DNA of 64,000 nucleotides from Phreatobacter stygius (GCF_005144885.1 NZ_CP039690.1:6746873-6810872), one strand, 5' to 3'; numbered from the stretch's first letter, positions 45,526 to 54,943 are shown. Program-made: numbers and translations. Notes: generated by a model not told the origin, from the sequence alone.

Positions 45526-48500
45526 TCAGAAGGTTTCGGCCTTGGCACCGGTTGGCTCCGCGGTTTCATCGGATGAGGAGGCAAGGGCTGCCAGCCGTTC
45601 CAGCGGCTTGCGGCCGAACAGCAGGAACAGGACCGGCGTGACGATGGTGTCGAGCAGGGTTGCCGTCACCAGCCCGCCGAAAATCGTCACCGCGACCGGG
45701 TGCAGGATCTCCTTGCCCGGCGCCAGCGGGTCGATCATCAGCGGCACCAGCGCGACGCCGGCCGACAAGGCCGTCATCAGCACCGGCGTCAGCCGTTCCA
45801 GGCTGCCGCGTATCACCAGGTCGCGGCCGAAGCTCATGCCCTCATGCAGCGCCAGATTGACCGTGTGGCTGATCTTCAGGATGCCGTTGCGGGTGGCAAT
45901 CCCGGTCAGCGTGATGAAGCCGACCATGGAGGCGACCGACAGCGGCTGGCCGGCGATCCACAGCGCCGCGACCGAGCCGATCAGCGCCAGCGGGATCGAG
46001 CCCATGATGATCAGGGCGAGCACGGTCGAGCGATAACGCGAATAGAGGATGGCGAAGATCAGCCCGAGCGACAGGAGCGACAGCAGGCCAATGGTCCGGC
46101 TGGCCTCCTCCTGGGCCTGGAAAGCGCCTTCGAGACTGACGAAAAAGCCCGGCGGCAACCTGGTCGCATCGACCACCTTGCGGATATCGGCGATGATCCG
46201 CGCCATGTCGGCGACGCCGTCGGAATTGGCCAGCACGACCACCCGGCGCTTGCCGTTCTCGCGCAGGATCTGGTTCGGCCCGTCGGTTTCGGTGACGGTG
46301 GCGAGCTGGCGCACCGGCACCCAGCCAACCGGCGTCTCGATCAGGAGGTCGCCGAGCCCCTGGGTGGTGCGCACCTGGTCGGAGAGCCTCACCACCACGT
46401 CGAAGCGGCGGATGCCGTCGATGATGCGTGACACCACCCGGCCGTTGGACAGGCGCTCCAGCTGCTCGGTGATCGCCGCCGGCTGCACGCCGTAGAGCGC
46501 GGCGCGCTGATGATCGACGACGATCTCGAGCTGCGGAATCCGCACCTGCTTTTCGACCTGCAGGTCGACAAGCCCCAGGATGCCGGCGAGCTTGGCGCGG
46601 AACTCCTCGCCGACGGCACGCAGCGTGTCGAGATCCTCGCCGAAGATCTTCAGCGCGATCTGGGCGCGCACGCCCGACAGCATGTGGTCCAGCCGGTGCG
46701 AGATCGGCTGGCCGACATTGGTGGTTACCGGCAGCACGGCCAGGCGCTGCCGGATATCGGCGACGACCTCCGGCTTCGGCCGGCCGCCGGGATGCAGCGC
46801 CACCTCGAGGTCGGAGACATGGACGCCCTCGGCATGTTCGTCGAGCTCGGCCCGGCCGGTCCGGCGGCCGACCGTCTTCACTTCGGGAATGTCGATCAGC
46901 AGGCGCTCGGCGACCAGCCCGACCCGGTTGCTCTCGGCCAGCGAGATGCCCGGATTGAACTGCATGGTGATGGTGAAAGTGCCCTCGTTGAACGGCGGCA
47001 GGAACGAGCGCGGCAATTGCGTCGCGGCGAAACCGGCAACCGCCACCGCCAGCACCACCATCGCCAGCAGCCGGCGCGGCCGGCCGAAACACCAGACGAG
47101 CGCCCGGCGATTGACGCTCTTCAGCGCGCGGATGAGCCCGCTTTCCTTGTGGTCGAGCCGCTTCAGGCCGGGCAGCAGCCAATAGGCCATGACCGGCGTC
47201 AGGGTGATCGACACGACCAGGCTCGCCAGGATCGAGACGATATAGGCAACCCCGAGCGGCGCGAACAGCCGGCCCTCGATGCCGGACAAGGCGAACAGCG
47301 GCACGAAGACCAGCACGATGATGGCGGTGGCGTAGACGATGCCGGAACGCACCTCGTTGGAAGCCGTCACCACCACCTGGAACACCGAGCGCGGATTGCC
47401 CTGCTCGCGGTTCTCGCGCAGCCGCCGGAAGATGTTTTCGACATCGACAACCGCGTCGTCGACCAGTTCGCCAATGGCGATGGCGAGCCCGCCCAAGGTC
47501 ATCGTGTTGATCGACAGGCCGGCGAAATGGAAGACGATCGCGGTCGCCAGCAGCGAGACCGGAATGGCGGTCAGCGAGATCAGCGTGGTGCGAACGTTCA
47601 ACAGGAAGGCGAACAGGATGATCGCCACCACGATGATCGCCTCGCCCAGCACCTTCTTCAGATTGGCGATCGAGGTCTCGATGAAATCGGCCTGGCGGAA
47701 CAGGATGTGGTCGGCCTTGACGTCGCGCGGCAGGTTGGCGCCCATCTCCTTCAGCGCCAGCTCGATCTCGCGGGTCAGCCTGATGGTGTCGACACCCGGC
47801 TGCTTCTCGATCGACAGGGTCACCGCCGGCCGGCCCATGAAACCGACATCGCCGCGCTTCTGCCGGGCGCCGAACGACACTTCGGCGACCTGGTGGACAT
47901 AGACCGGCCGGCCGGCGACGGTTGCGATCACCACCTGGCGCAGGTCGTCGAGGCTGGCGGTCCGGCCAATGTTCCGGATCAGGAATTCGCGGGCATATTG
48001 GTCGGTGAAACCGCCGCCGCTATTGACGCCGAACTGCGCCAGCGCGGTCTCGAGCTGCGCCTGCGTGACCCCGCTGGCGCGCATGGCCGCCGGGTTCGGC
48101 GCGACGCGGAACTGGCGGACCTCGCCGCCCATGGGAATGACCTGGGCGACGCCTGGAATGGTCAGGAGGCGCGGCCGCATCACCCAGTCGGCGATCTCGC
48201 GCAGCTCCATCGGCGAGGTCGTCTCGGCGGTCAGCCCGACCAGCAGAACCTGGCCCATGATCGAGTTGATCGGCCCCATTTGCGGACGCGCGGTCGGCGG
48301 CAATTGATCGCGCACCAGCGTCAGGCGCTCGTTGACCAGTTGCCGGTTGCGGAAGATCTCGGTGTTCCAGTCGAATTCGACATAGATGATCGACAGGCCG
48401 ACACCCGAGACCGAACGCACCCGGCTGACGCCCGGCAAGCCGTTCATCTGGGTCTCGATCGGGAAGGAGACGAGCTGCTCGACCTCCGGCGGGGCAAGCC

Positions 48501-48663
48501 CCTCGGCCTCGGTCATGATGGTGACGGTCGGCCGGTTGAGATCGGGGAACACGTCGACCGGCAGGCGCGCGACGTTGAGCGCGCCGAACAGGATCACCAC
48601 CGCGGCAAAGGCCAGGACGAAGAGCCGGTTCTTCAGCGAGTGGGTAACGAGGAATGTGAACAT
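45526..48663 (-). CDS. Heavy-metal efflux RND transporter, inner-membrane pump (CusA/CzcA family)
   Basis: Proton-driven pump of 1045 aa with twelve membrane helices and two large periplasmic loops. The N-terminus NRLFVLAFAAVVILFGALNVARLPVDVFPDLNRPTV is typical of the heavy-metal branch. The helix 4 block AIGELVDDAVVDVEN carries proton-relay acids in the manner of CzcA. The C-terminal half repeats the fold (GFITLTGIATRNGILKI). Sequence alone does not separate Cu/Ag from Co/Zn/Cd; the DUF305 neighbour favours copper or silver. It follows the adaptor by seven bases. Confidence 0.92.
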   Translation of the reverse strand: MFTFLVTHSLKNRLFVLAFAAVVILFGALNVARLPVDVFPDLNRPTVTIMTEAEGLAPPEVEQLVSFPIETQMNGLPGVSRVRSVSGVGLSIIYVEFDWNTEIFRNRQLVNERLTLVRDQLPPTARPQMGPINSIMGQVLLVGLTAETTSPMELREIADWVMRPRLLTIPGVAQVIPMGGEVRQFRVAPNPAAMRASGVTQAQLETALAQFGVNSGGGFTDQYAREFLIRNIGRTASLDDLRQVVIATVAGRPVYVHQVAEVSFGARQKRGDVGFMGRPAVTLSIEKQPGVDTIRLTREIELALKEMGANLPRDVKADHILFRQADFIETSIANLKKVLGEAIIVVAIILFAFLLNVRTTLISLTAIPVSLLATAIVFHFAGLSINTMTLGGLAIAIGELVDDAVVDVENIFRRLRENREQGNPRSVFQVVVTASNEVRSGIVYATAIIVLVFVPLFALSGIEGRLFAPLGVAYIVSILASLVVSITLTPVMAYWLLPGLKRLDHKESGLIRALKSVNRRALVWCFGRPRRLLAMVVLAVAVAGFAATQLPRSFLPPFNEGTFTITMQFNPGISLAESNRVGLVAERLLIDIPEVKTVGRRTGRAELDEHAEGVHVSDLEVALHPGGRPKPEVVADIRQRLAVLPVTTNVGQPISHRLDHMLSGVRAQIALKIFGEDLDTLRAVGEEFRAKLAGILGLVDLQVEKQVRIPQLEIVVDHQRAALYGVQPAAITEQLERLSNGRVVSRIIDGIRRFDVVVRLSDQVRTTQGLGDLLIETPVGWVPVRQLATVTETDGPNQILRENGKRRVVVLANSDGVADMARIIADIRKVVDATRLPPGFFVSLEGAFQAQEEASRTIGLLSLLSLGLIFAILYSRYRSTVLALIIMGSIPLALIGSVAALWIAGQPLSVASMVGFITLTGIATRNGILKISHTVNLALHEGMSFGRDLVIRGSLERLTPVLMTALSAGVALVPLMIDPLAPGKEILHPVAVTIFGGLVTATLLDTIVTPVLFLLFGRKPLERLAALASSSDETAEPTGAKAETF

Positions 48664-48670
48664 GGCCCGC

Positions 48671-50365
48671 TTACCGGACCTGGTTCAGGAGTTCGGCGCC
48701 GCGGGTGACCACCCGCATGTCCGGCGCCAGGCCGGCGACGACGATGACCCGCTCGCCGTCGAGCGGCTCGACCCGGATCTCGCGCGGTTCGAAACGCTCG
48801 CCGGTGGTCTTCACATAAACGATGGTCTGGCCGTTCTGGCCGCGCAGCACGGCGGCCCGTGGCACGGCGAGGCCGCTGCGCCGGTCGCCGCTTTCGGCCG
48901 CGACCGTGACCAGCTGCCCGAGCCTCAGGCCCTGGGGTTCGCCTTCAATGGCGAAATGCACCGGTATCGCCTGGTTGCGGTCGGCAAAACCCGATCCGCG
49001 ATAGCTGAGCGTCTGGCTGCGTCCTTCCGCCGTGCGCATGGTTGCGCCGCGTTCGCCGACCGACATGTCGAAGGACAGCGCCTCGACCCAGAGTTTGGCG
49101 GGATCGACGATCAGGAAGATCAGGGTCGCCGGATCGGCGATCTGGCCGGCCACCGCATTGGCCGAGGCGATGACGCCGCCGACCGGCGCCACCAGCGTCT
49201 CCGGCTCGCGCTTGAACCGGTCGAGCCGCGCCCGGCGCTCCCTGAGGCCCTGGATCTCGATGCGCAGTTCATCGGCCTGCACCCGCGGCGCGGCCGGGCC
49301 CATCTGGATCGAGCGGGCGAGCCGCGTCTCGGCGAGCGTGATCTGCTGATCGAGCTCGGCGGCGCGCTGGCGCTGGTCAGAAGCCTCGGCCGAGGTCAAG
49401 GGCGGGGTAACGAAACCGAGCACGTCGCCGGCCTGGACCCGGGTGCCGAGGCGCGGAAACCCACCCGGCGGCGCCGACAGCCGGCCGGCGACCGCTGCCT
49501 GGACATTGCCCGATGAATTCGGATCCGGGATCACCCTGGCCGGCAGTTCGACCGACCGGCCATGGTCGGCCTGTTCGACCAGCAAGGTCCTGACGCCGAG
49601 AATGCGCTGGGTCGTCTTCGGCACGAACACCGCGCCGTCGGGCAGCCGGATCGCCACGTCGCGCTCGATCGCCGGGGCGGCAGCATGCGCATGCGCATGC
49701 GCATCGCCATCGGCCCGCGCCGGATCCCCCGCCGATGCCAGCGCGAGGCCGATGCCGAGGACCACGACGGCAGCGGTGGATCGGCGCCGGCGGACCAGCA
49801 GGGCCGCCGCCAGGAAGCCGGCGGCGAAACTTCCGCCGATGATCGCGTAGAGCGAGCCGTCGCGGCTGCCGATTCGCTCCCGGAGGCCGTTGGCGAAGGC
49901 CGCCGGCACCAGCCAGGAGCCGCGTGCCGCCGGCGTTTCGCCCGGGCTCGCGTCCGGGATCACCAGGGTGGCGGTCATGATCTCGGTCTCGCCGCGCGCG
50001 GTGACGGTGAACAGCAGCTCGTGCGAGCCGGGCTGCCTGGCCCAGGGGGCCGGCACCAGCCAGGCTTCGGCCTGCGCGCCCCTGCCCTTCACCGCGTTGA
50101 CCGCGCCGCCCGGACCTTCGAGCGCGATCTCGGCATCGGTGATCGGCTCATTGGTGCGAAAATCGTCGAGCGTCAGCTCGAGCGTCTCGCCGCGCCGGAC
50201 GATGACCAGCTCGAAGGCCGCCGAAACCGCATCCGCGCGCGGCGCCAGCGCGCCGGGCGGCGGCGGCGCGGCCTCGTCATGGCCCGGATGGGCCGCGACG
50301 GGCGCGACCATCAGGCCAAGCAACAGAAGCAGGCTCATTATCGGCAGGCGCATGGGGAGCATCAT
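48671..50365 (-). CDS. RND efflux periplasmic adaptor with an extra N-terminal periplasmic domain and two membrane helices
   Basis: Protein of 564 aa, longer than usual CusB/CzcB adaptors. It has a signal-like N-terminus (to about residue 25) with HPGHDEA, then a beta-rich domain at about 45-137. A membrane helix spans 171-191, RRRR follows, and a second hydrophobic stretch spans 197-213. The His-rich DAHAHAHA (221-228) precedes the canonical adaptor: RILGVRT beta-barrel, lipoyl and helical hairpin (AAELDQQITLAETRLAR). The C-terminal part ends in GAELLNQVR. It appears to be a fusion of a small exported protein with an adaptor. Three ATGs (50365, 50362, 50353) are possible starts. Confidence 0.88.
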   Translation of the reverse strand: MMLPMRLPIMSLLLLLGLMVAPVAAHPGHDEAAPPPPGALAPRADAVSAAFELVIVRRGETLELTLDDFRTNEPITDAEIALEGPGGAVNAVKGRGAQAEAWLVPAPWARQPGSHELLFTVTARGETEIMTATLVIPDASPGETPAARGSWLVPAAFANGLRERIGSRDGSLYAIIGGSFAAGFLAAALLVRRRRSTAAVVVLGIGLALASAGDPARADGDAHAHAHAAAPAIERDVAIRLPDGAVFVPKTTQRILGVRTLLVEQADHGRSVELPARVIPDPNSSGNVQAAVAGRLSAPPGGFPRLGTRVQAGDVLGFVTPPLTSAEASDQRQRAAELDQQITLAETRLARSIQMGPAAPRVQADELRIEIQGLRERRARLDRFKREPETLVAPVGGVIASANAVAGQIADPATLIFLIVDPAKLWVEALSFDMSVGERGATMRTAEGRSQTLSYRGSGFADRNQAIPVHFAIEGEPQGLRLGQLVTVAAESGDRRSGLAVPRAAVLRGQNGQTIVYVKTTGERFEPREIRVEPLDGERVIVVAGLAPDMRVVTRGAELLNQVR

Positions 50366-50411
50366 CGAACCGGTTCGCGGATCATCATCCGCTCCGTTTG
50401 CGTGGCTCCTG

Positions 50412-51770
50412 TTACGTGCCGATTGCGGCTTTGTTACCGATTGTTGCAGCCGGCTTCGGCAAGGTCACGGTCACCCTGAGCCCGCCGCCGTCGCGATTGG
50501 CCATGGTCACGTCGCCGCCATGGCCGCGCAGAATGGTCCGGGCAACGGTTAATCCAAGCCCGACGCCGCCGGTCTCGACATTGCGCGACGGCTCCAGCCG
50601 GACGAAGGGGCGGAACACGTCCTCGACCGCCGCGGCCGGAATGCCCGGCCCGTCGTCGTCGATGGTCACCACCGCGGCCTGATCCGTGACGGCAAGTCCG
50701 ACCCGCGCCGTGCCGCCATATTTCACCGCATTGTCGATCAGGTTGGACAGGGCGCGCTTCAAGGCGAGCCGCCGCCCCCTGACCACCACCGAGCGCGAGC
50801 CGTCGGAACTGACCTTGGCGCCCTGGTCGGCCAGGTCGTCGACAACCGTCTCGATCAGGCTGGTCAGGTCGATCGACCGGACCTCTTCGTCGGCCCGGTC
50901 GCCCTTGAGGAAAGCCAGCGTGCCGTCGAGCATGCGCTCCATTTCGGAGAGATCGGCCGAGATCAGCGCCCGCCGCTTTTCCGGCAGGTCTTCGATCCGG
51001 AAGCGCAGCCGGGTGATCGGCGTCTTCAGGTCATGCGACACGGCGGCCAGCGTCTGGGTGCGGTCGTCGATCAGCTTGTGGATACGATCCTGCATCTCGT
51101 TGAAGGCATGGGCGAGATCGCGCACCTCGCGCGGGCCGGTTTCCGCGACCCGCTTCGGTTCGGCGGTTGCGTAGAGATCGCGCGCGGCGGCGGCGAACAG
51201 CACCAGCGGCCGGGCGAACCAGCGCACCAGGAGAATGCCGACGATGACGATGCCGATGGCCATCAGCGTCGTCGACAGCACGGTGCCATGGGTCAGGCTG
51301 AAGTGGTCATGCGGCCGGACCTGGACCAGATTGACGTTGACCCAGCTCTGGTCCGGCAGCCGGATCGAGACGAGGGCCAGATGCGGGTCGTCATGGCCGA
51401 CGGTATGGGCGCCGGTGACCAGCCCGTCGGGTCCGATATCGGGCGCGGCCTCCAGGATGCGGGTGCGCAGGCCGGCCAGGAACGGCGAGCTCTCGATGAC
51501 CGGAATGGCCTGGCGGTCGGCGTTCCAATGGGCATTCAAGGGCCCGCCCGACAGGGCGTGGGCGGTCGCGTCGCGTTCGGCCGGCGCGGTGCGCGCCACG
51601 GCCCGCGCGACCGCCACCAGCCGGTCGGCGACCAGGGTCTCGTTGGTCAGCGACACTTCCTGTTCGAGCGACGACTGATAGGCCCAGAGACTGGCCAGAT
51701 GCAGCACGCCCATGGCCACCAGCAGCACCACGATGGTGCGCCCGGCAATGGTATCGACCAGCCATTTCAT
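50412..51770 (-). CDS. Two-component sensor histidine kinase
   Basis: Inner-membrane kinase of 452 aa. A membrane helix lies at about residues 11-30 and a periplasmic sensor domain at about 31-162, rich in His (HTVGHDDPH, RPHDHFSLTH), which may bind metal. A second helix spans 165-183, then HAMP and a HisKA domain with His246 (AAVSHDLKTP). The HATPase_c domain has NLIDNAVKYG, DDDGPGIP and GVGLGLTV. It overlaps the response regulator stop by four bases (ATGA) and precedes the adaptor by 46 bases. Confidence 0.93.
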   Translation of the reverse strand: MKWLVDTIAGRTIVVLLVAMGVLHLASLWAYQSSLEQEVSLTNETLVADRLVAVARAVARTAPAERDATAHALSGGPLNAHWNADRQAIPVIESSPFLAGLRTRILEAAPDIGPDGLVTGAHTVGHDDPHLALVSIRLPDQSWVNVNLVQVRPHDHFSLTHGTVLSTTLMAIGIVIVGILLVRWFARPLVLFAAAARDLYATAEPKRVAETGPREVRDLAHAFNEMQDRIHKLIDDRTQTLAAVSHDLKTPITRLRFRIEDLPEKRRALISADLSEMERMLDGTLAFLKGDRADEEVRSIDLTSLIETVVDDLADQGAKVSSDGSRSVVVRGRRLALKRALSNLIDNAVKYGGTARVGLAVTDQAAVVTIDDDGPGIPAAAVEDVFRPFVRLEPSRNVETGGVGLGLTVARTILRGHGGDVTMANRDGGGLRVTVTLPKPAATIGNKAAIGT

Positions 51771-52522
51771 GCCCGTTCGACCTTCGGCACGAACATGTAG
51801 CCGGCGCCCCGGACGGTCTTGATCATCGGCGGCGCGTCGGCGGTGGGCTCGATCTTGCGGCGCAGCCGGCTGATCTGCACGTCGATCGAGCGGTCGAAGC
51901 CCGAGGCGACGCGGTTACGCGCCAGGTCGAGCAACTGGTCGCGCGACAAGACCCGCTGCGGCCCCTCGATGAACGACAGCAGCAGGTCATATTCGCCGGT
52001 CGACAGGTCGACCACCACGCCGGCCGGATCGGTCAGCTCGCGCCGCGCCGGATCGAGCGTCCAGCCCTCGAAGCGGAACAGCCGGCCGGGCGCACCGTTG
52101 GTGACCGGCGCAATATTGACCCGCCTGAGCACCGCCTTGATCCGGGCCAGCAGCTCGCGCGGGCTGAACGGCTTGGCGATGTAGTCGTCGGCGCCGATCT
52201 CCAGTCCGACGATCCGGTCGGTCTCGTCGCCCTTGGCGGTCAGCATGACGATCGGCAGCGACGAGGTCCGCCTGATGTCGCGGGCGAGATCCAGCCCGTT
52301 GGCGCCGGGCAGCATGATGTCGAGCACCACCAGATTGATCGTGGCGGTCGCCAGGATGTCGCGCATCTCGCGGCCGTCGCGCGCCGCCGAGACGCGAAAA
52401 CCGTGGTCGCGCAGGAACTTGGTGACCAGCGAACGGATCTCGCCGTCATCGTCGACGACAAGGACGTGCGGTTCGGCCTCGGCTGCCGCGGCGGCCGGAA
52501 AGGGCATGTGCTCGTCTTGCAT
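51767..52522 (-). CDS. OmpR-family response regulator
   Basis: DNA-binding regulator of 251 aa. The receiver domain (about 19-130) has phosphoacceptor Asp68 (VLDIMLPG) and Lys117 (AKPF). The OmpR winged HTH (about 150-245) ends in VRGAGYMF. It pairs with the overlapping kinase and heads the efflux genes, so it probably responds to metal and activates its own operon. Start ATG 52522; ATG 52507 is an alternative. The upstream gap contains a repeat element. Confidence 0.94.
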   Translation of the reverse strand: MQDEHMPFPAAAAAEAEPHVLVVDDDGEIRSLVTKFLRDHGFRVSAARDGREMRDILATATINLVVLDIMLPGANGLDLARDIRRTSSLPIVMLTAKGDETDRIVGLEIGADDYIAKPFSPRELLARIKAVLRRVNIAPVTNGAPGRLFRFEGWTLDPARRELTDPAGVVVDLSTGEYDLLLSFIEGPQRVLSRDQLLDLARNRVASGFDRSIDVQISRLRRKIEPTADAPPMIKTVRGAGYMFVPKVERA

Positions 52523-52534
52523 GGTACGGCGGTT

Positions 52535-52622
52535 CCGAATGGCGAATGGCGAATGGAAGATGAGTCGCGGACGCGGCGCGCGCAACCCTCCCCCACGAAG
52601 GCGTGGGCGAGGGTTTGCACGC
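52535..52622. repeat. Heptamer array plus palindromic intergenic repeat (copy 6)
   Basis: Two and a half GGCGAAT units at 52535-52556 are followed at 52581-52616 by CAACCCTCCCCCACG, AAGG, CGTGGGCGAGGGTTTG. This is the same two-part arrangement as at 30485 and 59757. Unlike the other copies, it lies between divergent genes, the response regulator and mgtC. Confidence 0.75.
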
Positions 52623-52721
52623 CCCCCGACACGCAGCTGTCACAACACTTGAGCATTGAGCCGGGCCTGTCATGCTCCTGCCAGTCCGCCCGACCGATCC
52701 GATCGCACCCGAAATGCCGCC

Positions 52722-53438
52722 ATGAACGCCCTGGTCTCCTTCAATCTTCCTGAATTCATCAACACGGTGATCAGCCTGGTCACGGCCTTCGCACTGGGCA
52801 CCGCGATCGGCGCCGAGCGGCAATATCGCCAGCGCACCGCCGGCCTCAGGACCGCGGTGCTGGTGGCGGTCGGGGCCGCCGCCTTCGTCGATCTCGGCAT
52901 GCGGCTCGAACACACCCGCGGCGCCATTCAGGTGACCGCCTACGTGGTCTCCGGCATCGGCTTTCTCGGCGCCGGCGTGATCATGAAGGAGGGCATGAAC
53001 GTCCGCGGGCTTAACACCGCCGCGACGCTCTGGTGTTCGGCGGCGGTCGGCGCCTTCGCCGGCGCCGACCTGATCGCCGAAGCAGTCCTGCTGGCCGCCA
53101 TGGTGCTGGCCGGCAATACGCTGCTGCGTCCCCTGGTCAATGCCATCAACCGCTCGCCGATCGACGCAACCCAGACGGAGGCGACCTATGAGGTGCGCGT
53201 CACCGTGCCGGCCGAGCGGCAGGACCAGGCGCGCGAACTGATCGCCGAGCTCCTCGACAAGGCGCATTACCCGGCCCGCGAGGTGGAAACGGTCGAGCGC
53301 GCCGACGACCTCGTCGAGGTGGTCGCCACCTTGATGTCGACGGCGGTCGAATCGGCTGAGCTCGATGCCGTCGCCCGGACGCTCGAAGCGCAGCCCTTCG
53401 TCCAGCATGCCACCTGGACGATCCGCACCTCGGACTGA
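52722..53438 (+). CDS. MgtC/SapB family membrane protein
   Basis: Protein of 238 aa. The N-terminal MgtC domain has about four helices with the family signature GLRTAVLVAVGAAAFVDLG and SGIGFLGAGVIMKEGMNVRGLNTAATLW. The C-terminal cytoplasmic ACT-like domain starts near residue 150 (ATYEVRVTVPAERQDQARELI). MgtC proteins act in growth at low magnesium and modulate membrane ATPases in pathogens; in environmental bacteria the role is less clear. ATG 52722 is the start. It converges with the methyltransferase, seven bases apart. Confidence 0.9.
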   Translation: MNALVSFNLPEFINTVISLVTAFALGTAIGAERQYRQRTAGLRTAVLVAVGAAAFVDLGMRLEHTRGAIQVTAYVVSGIGFLGAGVIMKEGMNVRGLNTAATLWCSAAVGAFAGADLIAEAVLLAAMVLAGNTLLRPLVNAINRSPIDATQTEATYEVRVTVPAERQDQARELIAELLDKAHYPAREVETVERADDLVEVVATLMSTAVESAELDAVARTLEAQPFVQHATWTIRTSD

Positions 53439-53445
53439 TCGCCGC

Positions 53446-54318
53446 TCAGCCCCGCGCCGTTCGGTCCGGCACGGCCGGCGCCCGGGCGCGAACCAGCCAG
53501 CAGGCCGCAGTATAGCGGACCTCGGCGCCATGGACATAGGGATCGAAGGCGGCGCGGACCGTGTCGACGACCCCCGCTCGGGTCTCGGCGGCCAACTCGG
53601 GAAGGATCTGGCCAAGCGGGCCGAAGCGGGTCAGGTAGCCGGCCAGTTCCGTCTCCGGCAAGGTGCAGGCCATGTCGATCGGCCGGATCTCGATCCCGGC
53701 CCAGCCGCTGTCTTCCAGGATCTGGCGGACCCGGCCCTGGTCGGCGAAAGCGAATTGTCCGGGTGCACCCGGCCGGCGGGCGGGCATGTCGGGCAGCAGC
53801 GGCGCCGCCGCACGCTCGGCCGTGGTCATGAACGGATTGTCCTCGGCACCTCGCCAGGCGACGAAGCTGAGCTCGGCGTCGGCCCTTGCGGCGCGCCGGA
53901 GATTTGCGAAGGCCCGGACCGGGTCGTCGAAGAACATCACGCCGAAGCGCGAGATGATCATGTCGAAGCTTGCGGGTTCGAAGGCGTGGGTCTGCGCGTC
54001 GGCGATGATGAAGCGCGCCGGCGTGCCGTCCCGTTCGGCGCTGGCGCGGGCGGCAGCGATCATCGGCTCGGAAATGTCGATGCCGACGCAGCCGCCTTTC
54101 GCGCCGGCGAGCCTGGCGACGGCCAGCGTGATGCTGCCCGTGCCGCAGCCGACATCCAGCACCCGGCCGCCCGGCCCGGCTGAGACCGCTTCGACCAGCA
54201 GCTCTTCGATCGGCCTGAACATCCGGTTGATCACCTCCTGGGCCTCGACCCAGGCCTGTCCGGCACGGCCGTTCCAAAGCCTGGTCTGCTCGTTGTCGGT
54301 CGGGGGCGCGACAGCCAT
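53446..54318 (-). CDS. Class I SAM-dependent methyltransferase
   Basis: Protein of 290 aa with motif I VLDVGCGTGSITLAVA, GIDISEPMIAAARA (motif post I) and the DAQTHAF region of the UbiE/methyltransferase 11 family. The substrate is unknown. Start ATG 54318 is the last of three close ATGs and the only one with a suitable AGGG spacing (nine bases). It is divergent from a MerR regulator, and its promoter has the 19-bp spacer typical of MerR activation. Confidence 0.85.
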   Translation of the reverse strand: MAVAPPTDNEQTRLWNGRAGQAWVEAQEVINRMFRPIEELLVEAVSAGPGGRVLDVGCGTGSITLAVARLAGAKGGCVGIDISEPMIAAARASAERDGTPARFIIADAQTHAFEPASFDMIISRFGVMFFDDPVRAFANLRRAARADAELSFVAWRGAEDNPFMTTAERAAAPLLPDMPARRPGAPGQFAFADQGRVRQILEDSGWAGIEIRPIDMACTLPETELAGYLTRFGPLGQILPELAAETRAGVVDTVRAAFDPYVHGAEVRYTAACWLVRARAPAVPDRTARG

Positions 54319-54365
54319 GATCATCATCCCTAAGCTTGCCTTCCAGAGGCTGAAGCCGCACCATG

Positions 54366-54391
54366 CCAGTTCAAGTCGACTTGAGGTCAAG
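54366..54391 (-). promoter_or_regulatory. MerR-type promoter of the methyltransferase gene with operator palindrome
   Basis: On the minus strand TTGACC (-35, from 54391) is followed by a 19-base spacer and then CATGGT (-10). The spacer contains the perfect palindrome TCAAGTCGACTTGA (54371-54384). A 19-bp spacer with a central dyad is the hallmark of MerR-activated promoters. The dyad is also 10 bases upstream of the merR ATG. Confidence 0.6.
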
Positions 54392-54394
54392 AGC

Positions 54395-54829
54395 ATGAGG
54401 GATCTTGATATAGCCGAGGTGGCGCAGCGCTCCGGCATGCCGGCCTCGACGCTGCGCTTTTATGAGCAGAAGGGGCTGATCGCCTCGATCGGCCGGCGCG
54501 GCCTGCGCCGCCTGTTCGATGCCGAGGTGCTGGAACGGCTGGCGCTGATCGCGCTCGGGCGCTCCGCCGGCTTTTCGCTCGACGTGATCGCGCTGATGTT
54601 CGGCCCCGACGGGCGGCCGCGCATCGACCGGCAGATGCTGGCGGCCAAGGCCGAGGAGCTCGACGGGACGATCCGCAGGCTGAGCGCCATGCGCGACGGC
54701 CTGCGGCACGCGGCCGCCTGCCCGGCGCCAAGCCACATGGAATGCCCGACCTTCCGCCGCATCCTGCGGACCGCCGCTGCCGGAGCGGTCGCAGCGCGAG
54801 GCAAGCAGGCACCTGGGTGGCAATCCTAG
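54395..54829 (+). CDS. MerR family transcriptional regulator
   Basis: Protein of 144 aa with an N-terminal MerR HTH (IAEVAQRSGMPASTLRFYEQKGLI) and RRLFDAEVLERLALIALGRSAGF, then a dimerisation helix. A C-terminal CPAPSHMECPTFRR block supplies two cysteines that could bind metal or react with oxidants. ATG 54395 is the start. It probably controls the divergent methyltransferase and itself from the palindrome in the gap. Confidence 0.9.
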   Translation: MRDLDIAEVAQRSGMPASTLRFYEQKGLIASIGRRGLRRLFDAEVLERLALIALGRSAGFSLDVIALMFGPDGRPRIDRQMLAAKAEELDGTIRRLSAMRDGLRHAAACPAPSHMECPTFRRILRTAAAGAVAARGKQAPGWQS

Positions 54830-54943
54830 ATGCCCGCGCCTTGGCGCCGATGGCGCGGCCGGCCACGAGGGGCCGCCGCGCCTTTCAGATGACCCGCGCG
54901 TCACCATCGACCGGCGGGCCGGGCTGCGCACCAGCACACCGCA

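Noticed and set aside
46510-48708. 732-codon plus-strand frame opposite the RND pump
   Set aside because: Antisense to a clear RND transporter; low-complexity composition.
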